From: Desmonostoc vinosum HA7617-LM4
Lineage (GTDB): Bacteria > Cyanobacteriota > Cyanobacteriia > Cyanobacteriales > Nostocaceae
Assembly (NCBI GenBank): GCA_019359515.1
Contig: JAHHHC010000039.1
Span: 1-58,236, forward strand
DNA length: 58,236 nt
Direction of reading: 5' to 3'
The position numbers and the translations under genes were made by a program. The notes beneath the pieces were generated by a model. The model was given only the letters and a program-made list of their open reading frames with translations, was not told the origin of the DNA and made no database searches. This document shows, one piece after another, positions 1-8,203 of the stretch (the stretch's first letter is position 1; each line of letters starts with the position of its first letter).

Positions 1-74
1 TCATTCCCCTATTGAATGAGGTTGAGGAAATGCAAAGTATATTAGTTGCTACCTTAAACAAACTCAAGGGTTGA
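1..74 (+). CDS. C-terminal tail of an unidentified protein (cut by window edge)
   Basis: A reading frame is open from the window edge to a TGA at 72-74. It gives about 23 residues, ending in a helical, leucine-rich stretch (VEEMQSILVATLNKLKG). The composition looks like a coding helix rather than intergenic DNA, but nothing identifies the family. The downstream gap is C/T-rich and carries no clear terminator. It may equally be chance open frame. Confidence 0.3.
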   Translation, partial: IPLLNEVEEMQSILVATLNKLKG

Positions 75-136
75 AATTATTGCTTCTACCCTTCCGACTT
101 CTGCCTTCTGCCTTCTGCCCTCTGCCTTACCCCAAC

Positions 137-430
137 CTAGATCACCAAAAGTTGCCAAGACCCGTATTTAAATGCAATTCCAATGAGCATTTTTTCAGAT
201 AAACTACTCAAAGTTTTTTCTAACTGCCCAATCTCTACTGTGGAAGAGTCAATCGCAGTTAGTGCAGTGTTATGAGCTTCTAGCTTAGTGCGTAACTGCT
301 CGATTAGTTGCGTCATATTTTTCAAATTGCAAGCATCTCCCAAATCCAAATTATTATCAATTGCCTTGATACAAGCGGATCTTAATGCAGCTTTTTCTAG
401 GACGCGGGATGTACGCTTTCTGCGAGTCAT
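137..430 (-). CDS. Small conserved cyanobacterial protein, C-terminus probably truncated
   Basis: The frame encodes 97 residues, with a basic N-terminus (MTRRKRTSRVLEKA) followed by predicted helices. From memory it resembles a cyanobacterial family of hypothetical proteins that continues beyond the FKYG motif with a charged tail (KDSREYE-like) and a basic end. Here the sequence switches after FKYG to SWQLLVI and stops, so the usual C-terminal ~15-20 residues seem to be missing. That points to a frameshift or an insertion-mediated truncation, so it may be a decaying gene. No function is known to me. The family match rests on recall and needs a search. Confidence 0.5.
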   Translation of the reverse strand: MTRRKRTSRVLEKAALRSACIKAIDNNLDLGDACNLKNMTQLIEQLRTKLEAHNTALTAIDSSTVEIGQLEKTLSSLSEKMLIGIAFKYGSWQLLVI

Positions 431-613
431 AGGCTTATCTATTTGTAAGGTTTATATAGCTAATATGCCTCACTGCAAGTAGATTTTGACTCAGGATAAT
501 CTACAAATAATTATGTTTTTTATCATCATCGTTATTAGTAAATTCCCGTAAGAGAATTTATCATGCTGACAGACGTTGATGTGCTGTGATAAAAACTATA
601 GCAATCCTATCTG

Positions 614-715
614 ATACCATTTTGAAAAAATAATGCGACAAATAGACCATTGTAGAGACGTGCCATGGCACGTCTCTACAGAGGGATTTGTTGTAATCAT
701 TAATTGAATTGGTAT
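614..715. repeat. Miniature palindromic element with a 30-bp perfect palindrome
   Basis: Near-matching ends (ATACCATTT at 614 and AATTGGTAT at 707-715, inverted) flank a ~100-bp segment. Its core at 651-680 is a perfect 15+15 palindrome (TGTAGAGACGTGCCA and its complement, no loop). It has no coding capacity. The form is that of a non-autonomous miniature element. The gap 483-1221 holds this element, the palindrome at 740-772 and the 21-bp tandem repeat, but no gene that I can support. Confidence 0.6.
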
Positions 716-739
716 GATTTGTGAAAATTCGCGGTGTTT

Positions 740-772
740 AGATCCCCGACTTCTTTGAGAAGTCGGGGATCT
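740..772. repeat. Dispersed hairpin repeat AGATCCCCGACTTCTT
   Basis: This is an inverted repeat of AGATCCCCGACTTCT with a short TTGAG loop. A second near-identical copy lies at 35743-35776, and a half copy (AGAAGTCGGGGATCT) lies near 17755-17770. It is therefore a dispersed family rather than a gene-specific terminator. Confidence 0.7.
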
Positions 773-833
773 GAGTTTAGGATTGATATAGTAGCGTGTT
801 TATCCTTAACTGAACTGGATTGCGGTATAACTA

Positions 834-1145
834 ATTTAACGACAGCTTAAGTGTTCATAACAACTCAAGCTGTGACAACGACAGCCTGAGCCTTTATAAC
901 AACAACTTCGGTTGTGACAATGACAACTTTAAATTTTCTTATAGGATTGAAAGCTGTGATAATGATGGCTTCAGTTGTGACAATGACAGCTTTAACTTTT
1001 CTTATAGCATTGAAAGCTGTGCTAAAAACAGCTTGAGTACTGATAACGATCGCTTAAATTGTGTTAATAACAGCTTTAACTTTTTTCATCACAAAAGTAG
1101 ACTTGAGATCAAGCGATCGCTCAACAGTTGTCTTTTGAGAATTGT
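834..1145. repeat. Diverged 21-bp tandem repeat array
   Basis: About 14 imperfect 21-bp units run in tandem, with consensus close to TGTGACAATGACAGCTTTAAC. Clear anchors are GACAACTTT at 922 and GACAGCTTT at 985 (63 bp apart, 3 units), and AACAGCTTT at 1069 (84 bp further, 4 units). Many units also form AGCTGT-N7-ACAGCT style mini-hairpins. One forward frame stays open from just after a TAA at 831-833 to a TGA at 1158-1160 and would give heptapeptides such as CDNDSFN. No ATG, GTG or TTG with a ribosome binding site opens this frame at its 5' end, so I do not call it a gene. Confidence 0.75.
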
Positions 1146-1221
1146 AGTTAGACCACCATGAACAATAGCCCAAAATGAGGGCACAAAAATCCTCTTTTTT
1201 AACCCCTAACCCCTAAAAACT

Positions 1222-2012
1222 ATGATATCTGCTGACGCGACTTCTGAGCTTTTAACAATTTTGCCTTTAGAAAATGGCGACAAGCTCACCCGTCATGAAT
1301 TTGAACGACGCTACCATGCGATGCCTCATCTGAAAAAAGCAGAATTGATTGAAGGAGTTGTTTACTTGGCATCCCCTGTACGAGCAAAAAAACACGGCAA
1401 ACCTCATAGTCACATTATGACTTGGTTAGGCACTTACGAAGCCGCTACGCTAGGAGTAGAAACACTGGATAACACAACTGTGCGTCTTGATGCCGATAAT
1501 GAACCACAACCAGATGCAATACTGAGAATAGAACAAGGTGAACAGTCACGTAAGCTGTTCCATATATAACTTGCATAATTAGGGCGGGCAAGATGCCCAC
1601 CCCACAAGAGTTTTATTTAATTTGATTATGTAATTTAGATGTTTTTTAGCTTATTAACCAAGATGATTACTTAGAAGGCGCACCAGAATTAATTTTAGAA
1701 ATAGCCGCTTCCAGCGCTTCCTATGATTTACACGAAAAACTCAAAGTGTATCGTCGTAATCAAGTCCAAGAATATTTAGTTTGGCGAGTTTACGACCATG
1801 AATTTGATTGGTTTAGGTTAAATGCTGGAGAATATATTCAACTTGAATCTCACGAAAATGGGATAACATCCTCTCAAGTGTTTCCGGGATTGTGGTTGGA
1901 TAAAACTGCTCTATTAACTAGAAATTTAGCGCAGGTTTTAGAAGTATTGCAACAGGGTTTAGCAAGTGAAGAACACCAACATTTTGTACAAGCTTTAGCT
2001 AAAAATAACTAG
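1222..2012 (+). pseudogene. Uma2-family (PD-(D/E)XK-like) protein gene disrupted by a miniature element
   Basis: The first part (1222-1569) encodes the N-terminal half of an Uma2 (DUF820) protein: LTRHEFERRYHAMPHLKKAELIEGVVYLASPV, then PQPDAILRIEQGEQSR. The second part (from about 1654 to 2012) encodes the C-terminal half, beginning INQDDYLEGAPELILEIAAS and including SYDLHEKLKVYRRN. The acidic PDAIL and ELILEIA motifs expected of the nuclease-like core are split across the break. A ~101-bp insert at 1553-1653 adds an in-frame stop and shifts the frame. Removing it with one TA copy fuses the halves in frame. Uma2 proteins are very abundant in cyanobacteria and their role is not established. 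The gene is recently inactivated, since no other lesion is visible. Confidence 0.85.
1553..1653. mobile_element. Miniature element inserted in the Uma2 gene, TA target duplication
   Basis: The insert is bounded by inverted ends TAAGCT (1551-1556) and AGCTTA (1648-1653), with TA duplicated on both sides. Its core has a GGGCGGGC-AAGAT-GCCCACCC hairpin. That core motif recurs inside the unrelated-ended element at 35619-35724, where GGTGGGCATCCTGCCCGCC appears on the opposite strand. It has no coding capacity and is presumably mobilised in trans. Confidence 0.8.
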
Positions 2013-2062
2013 CGCAAACGCATGAAACCTCTTTGTAAGATAGTAGCGATCGCTTGACTATT

Positions 2063-3475
2063 TCACAATCCCATGACTTGGCGATAATGCAGTTCTAACT
2101 GCGCCACAGTTTGAGACTTACGTTTTGTTTCCCATTGACTAAGATTAAACAATTCTTGTCGCAATTGATCAACATTAATTGTGATGACTTTACCGTCAGT
2201 AATAATTTGCTTGCCATTCACCCAAGCACTATTAACAACATGACTGGGACGCCCCAAAACTAACAAACCAATGGGATCTGTTCGGGGAAGTAATGATAAA
2301 TTAGTAAGGTCATAAAGCACCAAATCAGCTTTTTTACCAACGGTGAGAGAACCTAGTTCCTCTGCTAAATTTAATCCCTTCACACCGCCTAAAGATGCCA
2401 TTTCTACTGCTTGCTTGGGCGTAATCCAGTGTTGGTAGTCTAAGTCTGTAACGTTGTGCAAAATAGAACCAATTTTGATGGCTTCTAGCAAATCTTGAGA
2501 GTCGTTACTAGAAGCACCATCACAACCAAAGGTAACATTTACCCCTGCTTGGCGATACTTTAAAATTGGGGCAATGCCACTACCCAAGCGTAAATTGCTT
2601 AAAGGATTGTGAACAACTGTAGATTGAGTTTCGGCAAGAATATTAATATCAGTATCAGTCAACCAAACGCAATGGGCAAGTGAAGTGCGATCGCCTAAAT
2701 AACCAATTCTTTTGAGATGTGCAACCGCAGTACAGCCGTATTTTTCTTGAGCGAGTTTTTCCTGTGCTTTGGTTTCAAGTAAGTGAGAGTGACGACAAAG
2801 ATTGTAGCGATCGCTTAACTCAATACACCCTGCAAATAAGGCATCAGTACACAATTGTATCCCGGTTGGCGCCACTAAAATATTCATCCCCTCATCAGGG
2901 CGATGAAACTGTCTCACTGCCTCTTCGATAATTTCCAACGTCGCAGCCGTTGAGCGAAAATAAGGCTCATGAGTTTGTGCTGACTCCCCTGATGGGATGC
3001 CTGCTGTAATCGATTCATCTTGAATTAGCGGGGCTACAAAGGCACGAATCCCAACTTCTCGATAAGCACGCACCGCAGTGGCGATGGTTTCTAACTCCTG
3101 TCCTGGAATTAACACCAAATGATCTACTACACTCGTGCCACCGGAAAGCAGAGTTTCCACCGCTGTACCCAAGGCGCTGAGGTAAACCTTTTCTACATCG
3201 AGGGGTGCAAAGTCATACAGTTCCGCCAGCCATAACTCCAAAGGCAAAACTGACATGATTCCCCGTTGCCACATCTCAGATGAGTGGGTATGAGCGTTGA
3301 CAAAACCAGGAAGCAACAGCTTATTTCTACCATCTATAGCAGTGCCGATCACATTAAGATGAGGAGCAATCGCCGCAATCTTACCGTCTACAATCTGGAC
3401 ATCAACGAATGCATAAACATGATCAGTGGGAATTAAAACATTCTGGATAGTAAACTTGGCGGGAGTTTGAACCAT
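2063..3475 (-). CDS. Amidohydrolase-superfamily deaminase/chlorohydrolase-like enzyme
   Basis: The 470-residue protein belongs to the TrzA/AtzB/guanine-deaminase-like branch of the metal-dependent amidohydrolases. The metal-binding HxH is at residues 62-64 (NAHTHSSE). It is followed by HSHLLETKAQ, LAHCVW and FGCDGASSND, which supply the remaining metal and catalytic His and Asp residues. The C-terminus restores the small beta domain (GKKADLVLYD). It probably hydrolyses a ring amine or halide on an N-heterocycle in the cytosol; the exact substrate cannot be read. It is divergent from the isochorismatase-like gene starting at 3631, with a 155-bp shared control region. Length and motifs are complete. 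Alternatives are S-adenosylhomocysteine/methylthioadenosine deaminase or 8-oxoguanine deaminase. Confidence 0.85.
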   Translation of the reverse strand: MVQTPAKFTIQNVLIPTDHVYAFVDVQIVDGKIAAIAPHLNVIGTAIDGRNKLLLPGFVNAHTHSSEMWQRGIMSVLPLELWLAELYDFAPLDVEKVYLSALGTAVETLLSGGTSVVDHLVLIPGQELETIATAVRAYREVGIRAFVAPLIQDESITAGIPSGESAQTHEPYFRSTAATLEIIEEAVRQFHRPDEGMNILVAPTGIQLCTDALFAGCIELSDRYNLCRHSHLLETKAQEKLAQEKYGCTAVAHLKRIGYLGDRTSLAHCVWLTDTDINILAETQSTVVHNPLSNLRLGSGIAPILKYRQAGVNVTFGCDGASSNDSQDLLEAIKIGSILHNVTDLDYQHWITPKQAVEMASLGGVKGLNLAEELGSLTVGKKADLVLYDLTNLSLLPRTDPIGLLVLGRPSHVVNSAWVNGKQIITDGKVITINVDQLRQELFNLSQWETKRKSQTVAQLELHYRQVMGL

Positions 3476-3630
3476 TGCCGTTTGGGGTGCGTGGGCTGTG
3501 AGTATTGTATCGTTATGGTTAGGTGGATTCGAGATTTATTATGGGTATAGGGGTTATGTTTGGGTTCATTTTTAACCTTAATTAAGTGATTGAACGTCTA
3601 AAAGAATTTCAAGTTACAAAATAGAAAATA

Positions 3631-4422
3631 GTGTTGCAATTTATGAATCTGCCTTTTCGGACATTGGGAGTTGTACCAAATGCTTGGTCTGTGAATCATG
3701 CGATCGCAGATATCACTCGTCCACAACAAACCCCACAACCCGTTATCTTATCAACAGAAACCAAAACCCTGCGCTTTGATTTAGCAAAAGCAGCTATTCT
3801 CGTCATTGATATGCAAAACGACTTCTGTCACCCTGATGGCTGGTTAGCGCATATTGGTGTAGATGTGACGCCCGCGCGTCAACCCATTAATCCTCTAAAC
3901 GACCTACTTCCCAAACTCCGTGCGGCTGATATTCCCATAATTTGGCTCAATTGGGGAAATCGCCCCGATTTACTGAATATTAGTGCCAACTCACACCACG
4001 TCTACAACCCCACAGGGGATGGTATCGGATTGGGCGATCCCTTACCCAACAATGGTGCTAAAGTATTAATGGCTGGTAGTTGGGCAGCAGCCGTAGTAGA
4101 CGAACTCCAACAGTCACCAGAAGATATTTGTGTGGATAAATATCGCATGAGTGGGTTTTGGGATACCCCTTTAGATAGTATTTTACGAAACTTGGGCAGA
4201 ACTACACTCTTTTTTGCAGGTGTTAACGCTGACCAATGTGTCATGACTACGCTGTGTGATGCCAATTTTTTGGGATATGACTGCGTGTTAGTTAAAGATT
4301 GCACCGCCACCACTTCTCCTGAATATTGTTGGTTAGCAACGTTGTATAACGTCAAACAATGCTTCGGTTTTGTGACTGACTCACAAGCCATTTTAACGGC
4401 GTTGCAAGGGAGTGGGGAGTAA
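3631..4422 (+). CDS. Isochorismatase-like cysteine hydrolase (amidase type)
   Basis: The 263-residue protein has the full catalytic triad of the cysteine hydrolase family: Asp60 (VIDMQNDF), Lys170 (VDKYRMSGFW) and Cys203 (GVNADQCVMTTLCDA). Members with this triad hydrolyse amides such as ureidoacrylate, biuret or N-carbamoyl compounds. The N-terminal ~45-residue extension is longer than in nicotinamidases and recalls the RutB/biuret hydrolase side of the family. The start is GTG at 3631, with an ATG at 3643 as alternative. It is divergent from the amidohydrolase, which suggests that the two act on successive steps of N-heterocycle or carbamoyl degradation. That link is inference. Confidence 0.85.
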   Translation: MLQFMNLPFRTLGVVPNAWSVNHAIADITRPQQTPQPVILSTETKTLRFDLAKAAILVIDMQNDFCHPDGWLAHIGVDVTPARQPINPLNDLLPKLRAADIPIIWLNWGNRPDLLNISANSHHVYNPTGDGIGLGDPLPNNGAKVLMAGSWAAAVVDELQQSPEDICVDKYRMSGFWDTPLDSILRNLGRTTLFFAGVNADQCVMTTLCDANFLGYDCVLVKDCTATTSPEYCWLATLYNVKQCFGFVTDSQAILTALQGSGE

Positions 4423-4591
4423 GCTGTTGCGCTTTTAATTTGCATGGTTCAAACCGCTAGAAAGACGCAAAGATGTAATTTGAATTTTGTGATTAGTGAT
4501 TTTGTTGTTTCAACCGACAAATAGTAACTCAAGATAGAGGAGTAGAAATTCAGGGATTTTTATCATAATTGAAAACTTAGGAGGGGATAAA

Positions 4592-5047
4592 ATGTACGCT
4601 ACTCGTTGTGTAATTCCTATTATTAAGTCTTTGAAAGATTACCAAGTGTTTCGCATCAGTCCCAATGACACCAATCGACTAGCAATTATCTTTGATTCGA
4701 TTAATGCAAATACTTCTCTGACTTGCTGTATAGAAATTTTTGATGTTGGTGGACAAACACCACCAAATCGGCATCAATGGGCTGTAGAAATGTTTTTTGT
4801 CCTCAAAGGAGAAGCGATCGCCATGTGTGACGGCAAGAGTGTACGCATCAAAGCTGGAGATAGTTTGTTAGTACCTCCCACTGGCACGCATTTGATTAGA
4901 AATATCGGTTCAACTCGCTTATATACACTGACTGTTATGGTTCCCAACGAGGATTTTTCAGAACTAATTCGTAGTGGAACCCCAGTTGAATTAGATGACG
5001 AAGATATGGCTGTGCTGGGGAGATTAGACGCACTGTTGCCTTGTTAG
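4592..5047 (+). CDS. Single-domain cupin protein
   Basis: The 151-residue protein carries a cupin fold. Motif 1 is altered (PPNRHQWAVEMFFVLKGEA) and motif 2 is GDSLLVPPTGTHLIRN. The His and Glu ligands of a metal site are partly present (RHQ, VEMFF, THL). A strong ribosome binding site AGGAGG lies 7 bases before the ATG, fixing the start. The gene is 170 bp downstream of the isochorismatase-like gene on the same strand, so a transcriptional link is possible. Cupins of this size act as small dioxygenases, isomerases or binding proteins. The acidic tail (LDDEDMAVLGRLDALLPC) is a useful family marker. The substrate is unknown. Confidence 0.8.
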   Translation: MYATRCVIPIIKSLKDYQVFRISPNDTNRLAIIFDSINANTSLTCCIEIFDVGGQTPPNRHQWAVEMFFVLKGEAIAMCDGKSVRIKAGDSLLVPPTGTHLIRNIGSTRLYTLTVMVPNEDFSELIRSGTPVELDDEDMAVLGRLDALLPC

Positions 5048-5102
5048 CAGGGGGATGAGGGGATGAGGGAGAAATTTTCTTTGCGTCCCCGCGTCCAATT
5101 CC

Positions 5103-5474
5103 CTAATCCCTTTGATATAAAATTAGGCGATTGCCATCAGGATCATAAGTGTAAATTTCTTTGCCGTGAGAAGCGATAGAAATATCTCCTGGTGGTGGAT
5201 AACCTAAGCTAGTAAGATGAGCGATCGCATCTTCTAGATTATTCACTTTAAAACACAAACTTAACTTGCTTTTTGTACTAGTTTCAAACTCTGATTCATC
5301 TGTTTGTTTAGGTTTAAAAATACTTAATTGCAAACCAGAAAATAAAAACTCAGCATAGATATCTGGGATTAAATTGATAGGTTTTTGTCCTAGCAGCTCA
5401 ACATAAAAACCTACTAGTTTATCAAGATTGACTGTTGCTATAGTGACAAATGCATTCGTGTACGAAAAAGCCAT
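5103..5474 (-). CDS. VOC (glyoxalase/bleomycin-resistance fold) protein
   Basis: The protein has about 123 residues with a single VOC module: FVTIATVNLDKLVGFYVELLG at the start, the central FSGLQLSIFKP strand, then a second half ending EIYTYDPDGNRLILYQ, whose Asp-Pro-Asp-Gly-Asn is the family hallmark. The frame extends upstream to 5615, but that part is read through a dispersed repeat (MGSLLPTPTS and so on), so the ATG at 5474 (MAFSYTNAF) is preferred. VOC proteins bind a metal across two modules, so this one probably dimerises. The substrate is not predictable. Confidence 0.8.
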   Translation of the reverse strand: MAFSYTNAFVTIATVNLDKLVGFYVELLGQKPINLIPDIYAEFLFSGLQLSIFKPKQTDESEFETSTKSKLSLCFKVNNLEDAIAHLTSLGYPPPGDISIASHGKEIYTYDPDGNRLILYQRD

Positions 5475-5496
5475 ATTTACTATTAAAGTAAATCTT

Positions 5497-5645
5497 AACA
5501 AGTTCCGTGGGTTTAAGTCCCCGGTTCTATAATCGGCAAGTTTTGTGTTGGGGTCTGTCTTATACCAATTCTTCAGAGGGAGTGGCGATGTGGGAGTAGG
5601 GAGTAGGGAACCCACGCCTTAAGGCGTGGGATTGAAGTCAGGACG
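5497..5645. repeat. Palindrome-associated element, possible IS200/IS605-TnpB end remnant
   Basis: The first part (AACAAGTTCCGTGGGTTTAA onward to about 5553) is repeated nearly base for base at 35836-35897. It is followed at 5611-5630 by a perfect 20-bp palindrome, CCCACGCCTTAAGGCGTGGG, then ATTGAAGTC. A strong hairpin with GTGGG stem followed by TTGAAGTC is typical of the right ends of IS200/IS605-type elements, so this may be an internally deleted derivative. No transposase or TnpB fragment is readable. The rest of the gap 5646-5874 holds C/T-rich 'CTACTCCCT' repeats and an inverted TACGAATTACGAATTA pair. Confidence 0.5.
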
Positions 5646-5803
5646 CATTGTGCCTCGTTGCAAGCAATCTCGGCACAAATCTTTTCCTAACAGTAGGCAA
5701 TGAACCACAAAAGACAGTTTTTAATGTTTTTGTATCCCTACTCCCCACCCCCTACTCCCTACTCCCTGTTTTTGTAATACTTCGACTTAGCTTAGTACAA
5801 GTT

Positions 5804-5855
5804 CGTAATGACGCGACGCTCCTGTGTTGCGTCATTACGAATTACGAATTATTTA
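5804..5855. repeat. Inverted-pair copy of the TACGAATTACGAATTA repeat
   Basis: The arms TTCGTAATGACGCGACGC and GCGTCATTACGAATTACGAA face each other over a short spacer. This copy lies about 20 bases beyond the stop codon of the membrane protease gene, and its protease-side edge reads TTAAATAATTCG. That is the same edge as in the copies at 20941, 39881 and 41643, which sit flush on stop codons. Confidence 0.7.
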
Positions 5856-5874
5856 AGCGTTCCCTATTCCCTTT

Positions 5875-7026
5875 TTATGCAGGGTTAAATTGGGATCTTC
5901 TCTGAAGTAACTGAAGAATCGCAGCTTTTTCTAATATGCCAACTAACACGCCGTTGTCACGAATTACAGGAAGTGCAGATAGTTTTTGTTGTTCGAGTAA
6001 CTGCACAACTTCTAACAAAGGTTGGTCGGCTTGAATTGTGGTAGATTCTGCTATGGGTTGCATTACGTCTTTAATTTGAGTTTCTGACCATAGCGTTGTC
6101 GGTATGGTTCTTAAGCTAGCAGTAGCGCACGCACCTACCAATTGTCTGTGATGATCAACCACCAGGAATCTATGCCAGTTTTGATTATTCACAATTTGCT
6201 GATCGGCAAACTCTCTCAGGGTAAGATCAGCATCTACAATTGGGCTATTGGCTGTTACAACATCTGCGGCTGTCAAACCTGTTAGCTGTTCCTGCACTCT
6301 GGCAAATTGAGCCGCATTTCCAGCATTTTGTAACAAGAAGAAACCGATTAACAAGTTCCAGAAGTTATTAAAACTACCAAACAATAGTAAGGGAAGTACA
6401 CCAGAAAGAACCGCTACCCAACCAAAAATTTGTCCAACTCGACTGGCGAAAACTACACCTTTATAAGGATTACCTGTCACTTTCCAAACAATTGCTTTCA
6501 GTATATTTCCTCCATCCAAAGGCAAGCCAGGAATGAGGTTAAACAATGCTAGCGCTAGGTTAACCGCAGCTAAAACTCCAAGGATTGCAGCCAATGCACC
6601 ATTAGCAGCAGTCGCAAAACCAATTATACTAAAGCTACCAAATAGCAGTAAGCTAACTAAAGGCCCAGCGATCGCCACCCAGAAAGCCTCTGCCGGAGTG
6701 TTCGATTCTTTTTCTAAGCTTGCTAAACCACCAAATATAAACAATGTAATTGATTTAACATCAATTCCCTGGCGAATAGCAACGAAACTATGTCCTAACT
6801 CATGGGCGACGACAGAGGCAAATAACAACAGCGCTGTCATCAATCCTAGTAGCAAAGCTAATCCCACTGATAATTGCGGAAATTGTGCAGCTAAGCCACT
6901 GCTATAGCTCCAAGTTACTAAACCTAGAACCAAAAACCACGATGGGTGGATGTAAAAAGGTATTCCGAAGAGATTGCCAACGCGAATTGTGCCATTCATG
7001 TCGTTCACCTTTGATTTTATCTCCAA
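5875..7026 (-). CDS. Membrane site-2-type metalloprotease (M50) with CBS pair
   Basis: The 383-residue integral membrane protein carries the zinc motif HELGH at residues 75-79 and the second ligand motif NLIPGLPLDGG, with Asp171. Between them lie several hydrophobic helices, consistent with the M50 core. Residues about 245-375 form two CBS repeats (the second ends LPVIRDNGVLVGILEKAAIL), which usually sense adenine nucleotides. It probably cleaves a membrane-bound regulator in the cytoplasmic membrane; the substrate is unknown. Start: ATG at 7026 or the internal ATG at 7002 (MNGTIRVGNLFGIP). The latter matches the typical family beginning and may be the real one. Confidence 0.9.
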   Translation of the reverse strand: MEIKSKVNDMNGTIRVGNLFGIPFYIHPSWFLVLGLVTWSYSSGLAAQFPQLSVGLALLLGLMTALLLFASVVAHELGHSFVAIRQGIDVKSITLFIFGGLASLEKESNTPAEAFWVAIAGPLVSLLLFGSFSIIGFATAANGALAAILGVLAAVNLALALFNLIPGLPLDGGNILKAIVWKVTGNPYKGVVFASRVGQIFGWVAVLSGVLPLLLFGSFNNFWNLLIGFFLLQNAGNAAQFARVQEQLTGLTAADVVTANSPIVDADLTLREFADQQIVNNQNWHRFLVVDHHRQLVGACATASLRTIPTTLWSETQIKDVMQPIAESTTIQADQPLLEVVQLLEQQKLSALPVIRDNGVLVGILEKAAILQLLQRRSQFNPA

Positions 7027-7462
7027 GAGGTTGACTGTATTCCTCCTGATGTCTTTAGTGTAACGAAATGTTAAATAAATTTAATCTTGATCAGAGTCGT
7101 GGTGTCCGTCTGTGAAGGTGTGGTTATCAAGAAAAAGGGCATGAATCAATTCAAAATTCAAAACAGCCACCCACGAGGAGCGAGGTTTTTAACCTAACTT
7201 TTTTCATAAAAATAGATTTTAATGATACTGATTTGATGAACTTTTAGATTAAAAAGTTCATAACTTGCAATTCTTGCATTATCTGCTTTTCAAAAATGCT
7301 CTCTATAAGCTAGTATAAACACTGAGAATTTAGGAATTACAACCTTGATACAATGTGACTGGGCTTAGGAAGTTGTAGCGTAGTCAGTTGATAACATATT
7401 TTAAGCGGCTGTCGTACATATTACCTCCTATTCCTGATGAATTTCTTAATGAGGTATTCTCG
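7027..7462. other. Intergenic region without a supported gene
   Basis: The divergent control region between the protease and the signalling cluster is A/T-rich. It holds one hairpin at 7240-7261 (GAACTTTT, short loop, AAAAGTTC) and a TTG-initiated upstream extension of the next gene that I do not accept as coding. No clear -35/-10 pair stands out. Confidence 0.5.
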
Positions 7463-8116
7463 ATGAGTCAGATGAGTAGAGACGATGTGCGCGAACGCCT
7501 TGGTAATATTGATCAAATCCGCGATATTATTTTTGGGGCACAGCTAAGAGAGTACGATAATCGGTTCAATAAACTAGAGACAGATATTGCACGAACTCAG
7601 CAAGAGATGCGATCGCACGTCGAACAACTCAAAGCTAGTTTTAGCAGCGAGTTAAAAGCGGCGGTAGAATCAATAGAGAAAAAGTTAAAATTACTCAGTC
7701 TTAGTACCCAAGAAGAAACTGCTGATTTGTCTCAACAAATAGATCGGGTCAATCGAAAATTTTCTAGTACAGTGCAATCATTGGATGAAGAATTAGATAA
7801 ACAAACTAGCTCAATTAGAGATGAAATATCTCAAAATAAAAATCAAACTCAAGAAGATATTACAGCATTGCGGGATTTAATCTTAGAAGAATTAGATCGC
7901 CGTTTTTCGGAATTGACAGAAGCAAAGGTTTCTAAAAATGATATTGCTGAAACTTTATTTGCTTTGGGGATGCGGTTGAAGGGGACTGAACTTATTCCCA
8001 AGTTACGAGAGGCGGCTGATGAAAGTGATAATTACAACGCTATTCCTTTGCTAGAGACAACAAGGTTATCAAAAATTTTGACGCACTCTAACGAAACTGC
8101 GGAAGTACATTCGTAA
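7463..8116 (+). CDS. Coiled-coil protein of the GTPase signalling cluster
   Basis: The protein is about 217 residues from the ATG at 7463 (MSQMSRDDVRERLGNIDQIR); a TTG at 7388 would add 25 poorly supported residues. A short conserved-looking N-terminus ending IRDIIFGAQLREYDNRF leads into a long heptad-rich coiled coil of about 130 residues (EKKLKLLSLSTQEETADL, DRVNRKFSSTVQSLDEELD). A small C-terminal helical segment follows (SKNDIAETLFALGMRLKG). It has no signal peptide or membrane helix, so it is cytosolic. It lies 87 bp before the OmpA/BON gene and probably shares its transcript. Coiled-coil proteins next to small GTPases often act as scaffolds or effectors; that role is inference. Confidence 0.8.
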   Translation: MSQMSRDDVRERLGNIDQIRDIIFGAQLREYDNRFNKLETDIARTQQEMRSHVEQLKASFSSELKAAVESIEKKLKLLSLSTQEETADLSQQIDRVNRKFSSTVQSLDEELDKQTSSIRDEISQNKNQTQEDITALRDLILEELDRRFSELTEAKVSKNDIAETLFALGMRLKGTELIPKLREAADESDNYNAIPLLETTRLSKILTHSNETAEVHS

Positions 8117-8203
8117 GTTGTTGGTTGTGACTAGTGAGCAATAATATTTGATTGTCTAAATCTCCAGATTTATCTGTGGTGTCAATCCAAAATTTAAAAT
8201 AGG

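Noticed and set aside
4002-4445. 147-residue minus-strand frame opposite the isochorismatase-like gene
   Set aside because: It covers the conserved catalytic region of the real gene on the other strand and looks random in composition.
5497-5560. tRNA-like segment (GGGTTTAAGTCCC)
   Set aside because: No acceptor stem, anticodon arm or CCA region can be folded; the sequence is a dispersed repeat.
5475-5615. N-terminal extension of the VOC protein
   Set aside because: It translates a dispersed repeat, and the ATG at 5474 gives the normal domain start.
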